Of a DNA stretch of 6,048 bases, positions 1 to 5,730 are shown piece after piece. Positions within the stretch are counted from its first letter, which is position 1. Each line of letters starts with the position of its first letter. The position numbers and the translations under genes were made by a program. The stretch is from an uncultured Spirochaetales bacterium (GTDB taxonomy: Bacteria; Spirochaetota; Spirochaetia; Sphaerochaetales; Sphaerochaetaceae). The notes under the pieces were generated by a model. It made no database searches and had not been told where the DNA came from. It saw only the letters and a list, made by a program, of their open reading frames with translations. Location: assembly GCA_934276695.1 (NCBI GenBank), contig CAKQTF010000071.1, positions 1-6,048 of the forward strand. Direction: 5' to 3'.

Positions 1-2
1 GG

Positions 3-296
3 CCAGGATATGGTGATAACAGCCGTGTTCTCAAGTGGATCTTCGAGTGCTGTGATGGCGTTGCTAAGACTGTTGATACTCCAATCGGAATTATGCCTAC
101 AGTCGATGCTATTGACCGCCCAGAAGGTGTATCTGAAGAGGATATGAAGCAGCTTCTCACTGTTGATGTCGACGGATGGCTCAAGGAAGTCAAGGATATC
201 AGAGAGAATCATTATCCTAAGTTCGGCAAGCATCTTCCTAAGGAGCTTTCAGAGTGCCTTGATACTCTCGAGAAGAATCTTCTTGCTGCAAAATAA
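3..296 (+). CDS. pckG: Phosphoenolpyruvate carboxykinase (GTP), C-terminal part
   Basis: This cytoplasmic enzyme interconverts oxaloacetate plus GTP with phosphoenolpyruvate, CO2 and GDP (gluconeogenesis, or anaplerosis in PEP-fixing fermenters). Only the last 97 codons are present; the gene enters from the left edge in frame and ends at TAA 294-296. The visible part opens with PGYGDNSRVLKWIFE, the guanine-binding segment of the GTP-type family (in the human enzyme PGFGENSRVLEW, with Phe530 and Asn533 contacting guanine). Here the Phe position is Tyr and the Asn is kept. It continues with TPIGIMPTVDAID and a charged helical tail containing FGKHLPKEL, the family's normal C-terminus. The ATP-type enzyme lacks these motifs. 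Codon use looks stronger (CGT, GGT, CTT, AAG) than in the regulator downstream, as expected for an abundant enzyme. A terminator follows 22 bp later, so it ends its own transcript. The family call is secure; N-terminal and catalytic residues lie outside the window. Confidence 0.94.
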   Translation, partial: PGYGDNSRVLKWIFECCDGVAKTVDTPIGIMPTVDAIDRPEGVSEEDMKQLLTVDVDGWLKEVKDIRENHYPKFGKHLPKELSECLDTLEKNLLAAK

Positions 297-318
297 GAAT
301 CAGCTGAATAGCTTTTAT

Positions 319-344
319 GCCTCCGGTTATTCGGAGGCTTTCTT
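319..344 (+). terminator. Rho-independent terminator of pckG
   Basis: A perfect 7-bp GC-rich stem, GCCTCCG (319-325) and CGGAGGC (332-338), encloses a 6-nt loop and is followed by TTTCTT. It lies 22 bp after the PEPCK stop codon in the right orientation, so it should end the pckG transcript. Confidence 0.85.
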
Positions 345-356
345 ATGCCTTAGTAC

Positions 357-462
357 ATGAAAAAAGAGCAGGAGACCCTGCTCTTTCATGTGTGTATAAA
401 CGGAAGGAGGTTAAAGGAGAAGGCATACAGAATAATCGCTATGTCCAGCGCGCCTCTCCTCC
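357..462 (-). ncRNA. Candidate small RNA in the pckG-WYL intergenic region
   Basis: This is inferred from structure only; it matches no RNA family I recognise. On the minus strand, in order, there are a promoter-like pair (468-496), a start region near 462 reading GGAGGAGAGGC, an inner hairpin CGCT/AGCG (450-447 with 440-437), a pyrimidine-rich 3' arm, and the T-tailed hairpin at 360-386. GGC/GCC plus AGGAGA/TCTCCT pair across 415-424 and 452-460 with one bulged base. GGAGG (406-410) can instead pair with CCTCC (458-462), giving a second, competing fold. Predicted length is about 105 nt. The 3' half carries ACCTCCTT (complement of 404-411), resembling the anti-Shine-Dalgarno end of 16S rRNA. 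Alternatives are a structured plus-strand leader of the WYL gene, or a tiny minus-strand peptide (a short hydrophobic reading frame ends at 386, but no good start codon is seen). Confidence 0.3.
360..386 (-). terminator. Hairpin with six-T tail, best read as a minus-strand terminator
   Basis: There is a perfect 10-bp inverted repeat, AAAGAGCAGG (363-372) and CCTGCTCTTT (377-386), with a 4-nt loop. Read leftwards on the minus strand, the 7-bp GC-rich core GAGCAGG/CCTGCTC is followed by six T (complement of A360-365), a canonical intrinsic terminator. Read rightwards it has only TTT then CATG, so it is weaker on the plus strand. No minus-strand protein gene lies upstream of it. It may end a small RNA (357-462) or act as a second, bidirectional barrier behind pckG. 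Confidence 0.6.
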
Positions 463-467
463 GAATA

Positions 468-496
468 TATATACATGGGTTAAGGAAAATTGTAAA
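468..496 (-). promoter_or_regulatory. Possible sigma-70-type promoter reading left
   Basis: On the minus strand, TTTACA (496-491; 5 of 6 to TTGACA) is separated by 17 bp from TATATA (473-468; 4 of 6 to TATAAT, within an alternating TA run). It would start transcription near 461-462, just before the paired stretch described as a candidate small RNA. The surrounding DNA is AT-rich, so chance matches are likely. Confidence 0.28.
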
Positions 497-539
497 TAGC
501 AAAACTTCACATAATTCTATATTTTTAAAAAATTTGCTA
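497..539. promoter_or_regulatory. Inverted repeat upstream of the WYL gene, possible operator
   Basis: TAGCAAA (497-503) and its exact complement TTTGCTA (533-539) are 29 bp apart, with centres 36 bp apart. The right arm ends 4 bp before the WYL start codon and the left arm abuts the TTTACA box of the leftward promoter candidate. TATATT (518-523) between the arms could be a -10 box for the WYL gene, but no convincing -35 accompanies it. Autoregulation by the WYL protein is a natural guess; a 7-bp match in AT-rich DNA may also be chance. Confidence 0.25.
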
Positions 540-543
540 AGAT

Positions 544-1482
544 ATGCATATGGGCAGAGCAGAGCGTGTGATGATGATGTTCTATGAGTTATCCCGTGAA
601 GGCGGACTGGTATCCAGGGATGATATCGAGGCTGAGTACGGGATTTCTGACAGACAGCTCCGCCGTGACATGGAATACATAAGGGACAGGATAATCTCAC
701 CGATAGCCGGGGAGGCCGATTTCTCAATAAAATGCATACGCTCCGAAGGGAGGAGCTATTACCGTCTGATCGGCGATCTTTCAGCTCTTGAGGAGATACG
801 CACAAAGTCAATGATTGCCAGTGCAGTAGCTGAATCAGCCCTTGATCCGGTCAGAAGCCTGATAGATGAGATTGATCCATCTGGTGGAAAGAGAAAGTAT
901 ATCAAGTATCTATCATCTGCTTCGGAGCTTCCTGACTATGGGCTGTTCTCAGAGATCCTGAGAGCAATAGAATCCGGCCATAGGATGACAATCAGGTACC
1001 GGAGAATCGGCAAAGAGCCATTCGCTGCCTGCATAGAACCGCTTGAGCTGATCAACTACTCATCCCTGTGGTATCTGCGTGCTTATAACCCGGATCTGGA
1101 TTCGATCAGGACATATTCGGTCTCAAGGATAATTGATGCAGATATCTCAGAAGAGAGGATCAGGTTCTGTGACTTTGATGAGCTCCGGAGCCAGGATGAT
1201 TCCAGCTATGGCATATTCTCGTCATCTGATAAGCCAATTCTATACACAATCAGATTCAGGGGAATCCCTGCATTCATCGTTGCCTCGCAGATATGGCATA
1301 AGGATCAGAAGGGGCATTTCATTGATGATGAGACCTATGAGCTCACTGTTCCTGCAATAGATCATACAGAGCTGCTTGGAAAGACACTGTCATTCGGTGC
1401 GGATGCATGGCCTGTATCCCCGCCTGAGTTCGTGGATGCCTATAAAGCAAAGGTCAGGGATATGGCAAGCTTGAGGTTATAG
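544..1482 (+). CDS. WYL-domain transcriptional regulator (HTH-WYL-WCX)
   Basis: This is a cytoplasmic DNA-binding regulator of 312 residues, the usual length for the family. Residues 5-50 form a DeoR/HTH_11-like winged helix, with the recognition helix around SDRQLRRDMEYIRD (35-48). Residues about 134-200 are the WYL domain: IRYRR (150-154), EPLEL (165-169), LWYLRAYNP (175-183, containing the W-Y-L triad) and SVSRI with its conserved Arg195. Residues about 230-312 match the WCX extension, ending LSFGADAWPVSPPEFVDAY. WYL domains are thought to sense nucleic-acid or nucleotide ligands; members control DNA-damage, defence and metabolic genes, so the target here is unknown. ATG 544 and ATG 550 are both possible starts, and neither has a good ribosome-binding site; the HTH begins right after both. 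The neighbour 25 bp downstream is an exonuclease, suggesting a two-gene transcript. The short AT-rich leader and inverted repeat upstream could be its control region. Confidence 0.9.
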   Translation: MHMGRAERVMMMFYELSREGGLVSRDDIEAEYGISDRQLRRDMEYIRDRIISPIAGEADFSIKCIRSEGRSYYRLIGDLSALEEIRTKSMIASAVAESALDPVRSLIDEIDPSGGKRKYIKYLSSASELPDYGLFSEILRAIESGHRMTIRYRRIGKEPFAACIEPLELINYSSLWYLRAYNPDLDSIRTYSVSRIIDADISEERIRFCDFDELRSQDDSSYGIFSSSDKPILYTIRFRGIPAFIVASQIWHKDQKGHFIDDETYELTVPAIDHTELLGKTLSFGADAWPVSPPEFVDAYKAKVRDMASLRL

Positions 1483-1507
1483 CCTTAACTTGGTATCCTG
1501 TCTACCT

Positions 1508-2380
1508 ATGAATCATGAATACATAAGCTCTGACGATGAGCTTCTTCCCATTATTGAGCGCTGGAAGGGCCTGGACAGCATTGCTGTTGATTTCGAAGGA
1601 GAATTCAATCTGCATGTCTATGGTGAGCACCTGTGCCTTATCCAGGTATTCGATGGGGAAGTCTTCACAATCATTGACCCGCGTTCAAAGGGAATCACAA
1701 AGTCAGGGCTTGAGGCATTCTTCTCGATGGATACTGAGAAGGTATGGTTTGACTGCCAGTCTGATGCATCCCTTGTCTATAAGCAGTATGGGCTAACGAT
1801 AAGCAATATCTATGATATAAGGGTTCTTGCGAAGCTCCTTGGCTCAGATGGGAATCTGATCTCTCTTGAGAAGGAATACCTTGGATTATCCATAGAGATA
1901 AACAAGAAGAAGAACCAGCAGGCGAACTGGCTTAAGAGGCCGCTTGATCCGGAGCTTATCGAATATGCGCTTCTTGATGTTGCCCATCTGATGGAGATGA
2001 AGGCTGTGCTTTCAGAGAGGATTGCCGAGAGAAAGCTTGAGAATCAGGCTAAGAGCGCAATGAAGCGTGCCCTTGCTCTGAAGAAGCCATCTGATCCATG
2101 GAAGCATGTCGTGAACTGGAAGATGATCTCTCAGTCGGAGAGAGTCTATGTGCGCAATCTGTTCATTGCACGGGATGGGATTGCAAGGCGCTTCAACGTC
2201 CCTGCTTATTTTGTCATGGATAAGAGAAGGATAGGGGAGCTTGCGGAGCATCCGCCAAAGGACAGGGCCATGCTCAGAGTACGCATAGCATGTGAGCCAA
2301 AGCGGTTCATGCCTTTCCTTGAGCCTGCGCTATGGGATGCCATAGAGAGGTCGGATGCTGAGGTCAGAAATCTGAAATAG
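1508..2380 (+). CDS. rnd: RNase D-family 3'-5' exonuclease with HRDC domain
   Basis: A 290-residue DEDDy exonuclease, expected to trim the 3' ends of structured RNAs such as tRNA precursors. Exo I is VDFEGE with Asp28 and Glu30; Exo II is WFDCQSDASLVYKQYG with Asp86; Exo III is YALLD with Tyr153 and Asp157, so all four acidic ligands and the Tyr are present. IYDIRVLAKLLG (101-112) and NWLKRPL (140-146) are further RNase D hallmarks. Residues about 205-275 (RNLFIARDGIARR, VPAYFVMD, ELAEHPP) form an HRDC domain. It is shorter than E. coli RNase D (about 375 residues), consistent with one HRDC copy instead of two. ATG 1508 is chosen because the next residues match the usual family N-terminus; an in-frame TTG at 1490 would add six residues. 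Neither has a clear ribosome-binding site, so translation may depend on coupling to the WYL gene ending at 1482. Its 3' end overlaps the opposing peptidase gene by 17 bp. Confidence 0.92.
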   Translation: MNHEYISSDDELLPIIERWKGLDSIAVDFEGEFNLHVYGEHLCLIQVFDGEVFTIIDPRSKGITKSGLEAFFSMDTEKVWFDCQSDASLVYKQYGLTISNIYDIRVLAKLLGSDGNLISLEKEYLGLSIEINKKKNQQANWLKRPLDPELIEYALLDVAHLMEMKAVLSERIAERKLENQAKSAMKRALALKKPSDPWKHVVNWKMISQSERVYVRNLFIARDGIARRFNVPAYFVMDKRRIGELAEHPPKDRAMLRVRIACEPKRFMPFLEPALWDAIERSDAEVRNLK

Positions 2381-3422
2381 CATCTGCAAATGCCGCAAGC
2401 GCGCTGAATTCGGACTTATCCAGATACTCGCTTCTGCTATGTGCATTAAAGTATCCGGATGAGACGACAACAGTCTCTATTCCCATCATATTGAGGTTGT
2501 TGGCATCGCTTCCGCCCATAGAGCTCTGCAGCATAGGCTCAATACCGGCTTTCCTCAGAGCATCTGCAGCTTCTGCTACTGCAAGAGAGTCTGCTGGTAT
2601 CCTGAAATGGCTGTATAGTTCTTCCGCATCAAATGATACGGTTCCTCCAAGGCTTTCTGCAGTCTTATCTGCCATCTGCTTTATTCCTTCAATCACTGAA
2701 TGTCTCAGCTCATCAGAGAGGCATCTGATCTCGAATATGAACTCAGCTCTGTCCTGGACAATGTTTGTCGGGCCTTCTGAGATGAATGAACCTATATTCA
2801 GTGTTGTCCTGTCATCTATCCTTCCGTGAGGCATCTCAGAGATTATCCTTGCAGCGATCACTATTGCACTGGACCCGTTTTCAGGATTGAATCCAGCGTG
2901 AGCGCTTTTTCCTCTGACAGTTACTCTGATCCGGCTCTTCCCTGCTGCCTCATTTATTATGGCTCCTACATGCTTTTCCGCATCAAGGACATATGCTGAT
3001 CCTATTCCGAGTCCGGAAAGCAGCCCTGCATCCATATGCTTTGATCCATAAAGCCCGATTTCCTCTGCCACAGTGAAGAGGAATGCTATATTGTCCTTTC
3101 TGTGATGCTCTGCTTTCTCAAGCATGACTGCAAGTGCGCATTTATCATCTGCTCCTAGGGCTGTAGTGCCATCTGTGTAGTACTTCTCATTATCCTCAAG
3201 CATTACCGCACCGACAGCAGGAGGCACAGTATCCATATGCCCGGATAGGAGGATCCTCCGCTCAGGCTGCCCCCTGAAGCAGATGATATTCCCTGTGCTG
3301 TCTTCCTTTATGCTATAGCCAAAGCTTCTCATCCTTTTTTTTATATATGAGGCTACAGGCCCTTCTTTTAGAGAAGGAGATGGGAGTGCTACGAGTTCTC
3401 TGAAATACTGATTCCTTTCCAT
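2364..3422 (-). CDS. M20-family zinc peptidase, PepT-like
   Basis: A 352-residue cytoplasmic metallo-aminoacylase/peptidase. Motifs in order: SGHMDTV with His62 and Asp64, LGADDKCAL with bridging Asp93, VAEEIGLYGSK with catalytic Glu120 and zinc ligand Glu121, VLDAE with Asp147, GKSAHAGFNPENG with His175 in the dimerisation/lid domain (about 160-270), SMGGSDANNLNMMGI (301-315), and the last zinc ligand His328 in NAHSRSEYL. All metal and catalytic residues are present, so it should be active. The GADDK signature points to the PepT/PepT-like branch (tripeptidase and relatives) and away from the YgeY branch often found near selenium-dependent hydroxylases; the true substrate may be a small peptide or an amide. 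No signal peptide. ATG 3422 lies 5 bp after the stop of the upstream hydroxylase gene, with AGGAAA at a good 8-nt spacing, so the pair is translationally coupled. The stop TGA lies within the end of the convergent exonuclease gene. Confidence 0.93.
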   Translation of the reverse strand: MERNQYFRELVALPSPSLKEGPVASYIKKRMRSFGYSIKEDSTGNIICFRGQPERRILLSGHMDTVPPAVGAVMLEDNEKYYTDGTTALGADDKCALAVMLEKAEHHRKDNIAFLFTVAEEIGLYGSKHMDAGLLSGLGIGSAYVLDAEKHVGAIINEAAGKSRIRVTVRGKSAHAGFNPENGSSAIVIAARIISEMPHGRIDDRTTLNIGSFISEGPTNIVQDRAEFIFEIRCLSDELRHSVIEGIKQMADKTAESLGGTVSFDAEELYSHFRIPADSLAVAEAADALRKAGIEPMLQSSMGGSDANNLNMMGIETVVVSSGYFNAHSRSEYLDKSEFSALAAFADAISDF

Positions 3423-3427
3423 TTTTC

Positions 3428-5725
3428 TTATTTCCTGTATGCTGTATGCTCCAATGGCAGTGAGTATCTTCTGCTTCCATCAAAGCGTGCATATGCATTT
3501 GCAATGGCCGGAGCTGTCGGGATAGTGCACAGCTCTCCGACACCCTTTGCCCCATATCCAGTCGGAAGCTTTCCTGGCCCATGCACTGTGATGACTTCTA
3601 TCTCAGGTGCATCTGTTGCTCTGATCAGTCCAAGTGTCCCGTATTTTGACTTCACAAGCCCGTTCTCTGTCCTGAAGTTCTCCGTGAGAGCATATCCCAT
3701 TCCCATCAGGACTCCGCCCTCGATCTGACCTTCAATCGCAGCCCTGTTTATAACAGTGCCGGCATCGCATGCTGCTGTTATCCTCTTCACCCTGCCATTC
3801 TCATCAAGCTCTGCAACCTGGGCAGAGTAGGAGTATGCAAGATGGGATACCGGGTTTCCCTTGCTGCTTGTGATCGGATCTGTCTCATAGCAGAATTCCG
3901 CAGAGAACTCAGCCCCTTCAAGCGGCCCGATGCCGAATTCATCGAGTTCAGGCTTCAGTTTCAGCGCGCATTTCCTGACAGCCTCTCCTGTGAATGCTGT
4001 CTGCCTGGAAGCTGTTGATGTCCCGGAATCAGGGGTTCTTGATGTATCAGGAGGCTCTACTATGATAAGCTCAGGTGCAACGCCAAGAGTCTCTGCAGCT
4101 ATCTGCAATGCAACTGTCGCAATGCCCTGTCCCATGCATGCCGCACTTGTCCTGAGATGTATTGCACCGCCTTCAATACTCATTGTGCATCTGCCTGTAT
4201 CCGGGATGCCTACTCCGATTCCGCTGTTCTTCATTGCAAGGGCAAGCCCTGTCCTTTCTGAGCTGTAGAACGCTTCCTTTACTGCCTGCAGGCATTCATA
4301 TGCACCTGTATCTGAAGATGCGATCTGCCCATTTGGAAGCACCTGCCCAGGCCTGATCACATTGATCTCGCGTATCCTGAATCTGTCAATCCCGATCTTA
4401 TCCGCAAGCTCGTCGATTGCTGACTCAATCGCAAAGCATGACTGCGTGACCCCGAAACCCCTGAATGCACCGGATGGGACATTGTTCGTGTAATAGGCCT
4501 TTCCTGTTATATCGAGATTCTTGAAGCAGTATGGTCCTGATGCATGCGTGCATGCCCTCTGCAGCACTGGTCCTCCGAGTGAAGCATAGGCTCCTGTATC
4601 TGATATGATAGTGCCTTTCAGTGCCTTGATCCTGCCGCTCTTATCTGCGCCGAGTGCTATATGGATCTTCATCGGATGGCGTTTAGGGTGCACTGTCAGG
4701 GATTCCTGCCTTGTAAGGCGTACTTTCACAGGCCTCTGCAGGATATATGCAGCAAGCGCGGCATGGTGCTGCACTGACATGTCCTCCTTTCCGCCAAAAC
4801 CTCCTCCGACAAGCGCAGAGTGCACCCTGACAAGGTTCTTTGGCAGATGAAGCATCCTCGCGATCTCTCTCTGGTCATCATATACGGACTGGCCGCCTGT
4901 ATATGCGAATATCCCGCCGTTCCTATCGGGAAGTGCAATCGCACACTCCATTTCCATGAATGCATGCTCTGTGAATGGAGTAGTGTAGTCCCTTTCAATC
5001 ACAACATCGCTTTCAGCAAGCGCCTTTGCCGCATCTCCTCTGAGGATATGCTCCTCAGAAAGCAGGTTGTCACACTCATCATGGACTCTTATGCTGCTCC
5101 TCTCTGCCTCCTCTGCTGAGAAGATGCCAGGTAGCTCCTCATAATCTACCTTGATCTTTTTCTTAAGCTCATCAAGCGCGGATTTCTCATATGATACAAC
5201 CAGGCATAGCGCATCGCCGATATAATGGGTTGTCATGCCTTCGCCGATCAGCACGTCCCAGTCATGCTTCAGATGGCCGAGCTTATTCACTGGCACCTGC
5301 TCTTTTCTGATCACAGCAACGCATCTGGGATCATTCTCGCATTCTGATGAGTCAATCTTCATTATCCGTGCACGTGGGGCAGGTGAGCGGAGCGCAGAGC
5401 AGTAAACCATGCCATCTACTTTTATATCATCAGCATATTTCCCTTCGCCAAGGGCTTTCTCGACTGCATCAATACGCCTGAATCTCGTGTTTATCCGTCC
5501 GCTCTCAGGAGCGAAATCAATCTCTGTATTGTTCTTGAAGTAATCTGCTGCCATGAGGATTGCATCCTCGATCTTCACATATCCTGTGCATCTGCAGATA
5601 TTGCCTCTTATTGCTTTCTTGACAGCTGCTCTATCAGGTGCTGGATTGGAATCAATCAGGGCTTTTGCTGCCATGATCATTCCAGGAATGCAGTAGCCGC
5701 ATTGCACAGCACCACATTCAGAAAA
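3428..5725 (-). CDS. Fused [2Fe-2S]/molybdenum hydroxylase, xanthine dehydrogenase-like, 5'-truncated
   Basis: This enzyme hydroxylates purines or related N-heterocycles or aldehydes at a molybdopterin centre and passes electrons through [2Fe-2S] clusters to a partner. Numbering from the in-frame GTG at 5707: CGYC (Cys3, Cys6) and CRC (Cys38, Cys40) are the second cluster's ligands, and FSECGAV immediately upstream is normal family sequence, so the GTG is internal and not a start. From about residue 75 the catalytic domain follows in the same chain: GGGFGGKED (301-309), GAFRGFG (413-419), GQG (526-528), SRQTAFTGEAV, and GAKGVGE with the catalytic Glu at 725. The plant-type ferredoxin cluster domain, roughly 90-100 residues, is missing. 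With it the protein would be about 850 residues, the size and domain order of the family annotated as selenium-dependent xanthine dehydrogenase; that sub-family call is inference. There are no internal stops. No FAD subunit is in the window. It leads a two-gene transcript with the M20 peptidase. Confidence 0.92.
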   Translation of the reverse strand, partial: FSECGAVQCGYCIPGMIMAAKALIDSNPAPDRAAVKKAIRGNICRCTGYVKIEDAILMAADYFKNNTEIDFAPESGRINTRFRRIDAVEKALGEGKYADDIKVDGMVYCSALRSPAPRARIMKIDSSECENDPRCVAVIRKEQVPVNKLGHLKHDWDVLIGEGMTTHYIGDALCLVVSYEKSALDELKKKIKVDYEELPGIFSAEEAERSSIRVHDECDNLLSEEHILRGDAAKALAESDVVIERDYTTPFTEHAFMEMECAIALPDRNGGIFAYTGGQSVYDDQREIARMLHLPKNLVRVHSALVGGGFGGKEDMSVQHHAALAAYILQRPVKVRLTRQESLTVHPKRHPMKIHIALGADKSGRIKALKGTIISDTGAYASLGGPVLQRACTHASGPYCFKNLDITGKAYYTNNVPSGAFRGFGVTQSCFAIESAIDELADKIGIDRFRIREINVIRPGQVLPNGQIASSDTGAYECLQAVKEAFYSSERTGLALAMKNSGIGVGIPDTGRCTMSIEGGAIHLRTSAACMGQGIATVALQIAAETLGVAPELIIVEPPDTSRTPDSGTSTASRQTAFTGEAVRKCALKLKPELDEFGIGPLEGAEFSAEFCYETDPITSSKGNPVSHLAYSYSAQVAELDENGRVKRITAACDAGTVINRAAIEGQIEGGVLMGMGYALTENFRTENGLVKSKYGTLGLIRATDAPEIEVITVHGPGKLPTGYGAKGVGELCTIPTAPAIANAYARFDGSRRYSLPLEHTAYRK
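3431..3436 (-). promoter_or_regulatory. Ribosome-binding site of the M20 peptidase, inside the hydroxylase gene
   Basis: On the minus strand AGGAAA is made by the last two sense codons (Arg-Lys) of the hydroxylase and sits 8 nt before ATG 3422. The stop codon lies between them, the usual arrangement for translational coupling. It supports the ATG at 3422 as the peptidase start. Confidence 0.55.
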
Positions 5726-5730
5726 GCAAT
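5715..5730. other. Sequence join between two unrelated genes
   Basis: To the left the minus strand reads the hydroxylase [2Fe-2S] domain back to FSECGAV (to 5725), then becomes low-complexity sequence with no family resemblance (Cys-Tyr-Ser-Tyr-Leu) and meets a stop at 5803-5801. To the right the plus strand reads a sulfatase-like protein from about 5718-5727. G+C drops from about 46% to about 24%. TTCAGAAAAGC (5717-5727) reads sensibly in both genes (FSE on minus, SEK on plus), so it may be a short shared sequence and the exact breakpoint cannot be fixed further. No terminal inverted repeats, target duplication or transposase gene is visible. Confidence 0.75.

Noticed and set aside
297..543. 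A known riboswitch, SRP RNA or tmRNA in the intergenic region
   Set aside because: The hairpins and conserved-looking segments do not match any riboswitch core or housekeeping RNA I can recall; only a generic structured RNA is supported.
317..587. Small plus-strand frames at 317-499 and 357-587 as leader peptides
   Set aside because: They begin inside the pckG terminator or the second hairpin, lack a ribosome-binding site at a usable distance and resemble no known protein. The second overlaps the WYL start.
386..811. Minus-strand open frame of 141 codons
   Set aside because: Most of it lies antisense to the well-supported WYL gene, and its composition (Arg/Ser/Cys/Pro-rich) is typical of a shadow frame. 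Only its hydrophobic last third lies in the intergenic region, and it lacks a credible start there. It is mentioned only as an alternative to the small RNA.
2491..2829. Plus-strand frames opposite the peptidase and hydroxylase (for example 2491-2829, 3930-4268, 4605-4850, 4820-5119)
   Set aside because: They are antisense shadows of strongly supported minus-strand genes, with no family resemblance and no ribosome-binding sites.
3428..5707. GTG at 5707 as a genuine start of a stand-alone molybdenum subunit
   Set aside because: The residues just before it (FSECGA) are normal [2Fe-2S] domain sequence, and the start would fall between cluster ligands. The gene is truncated by the join.
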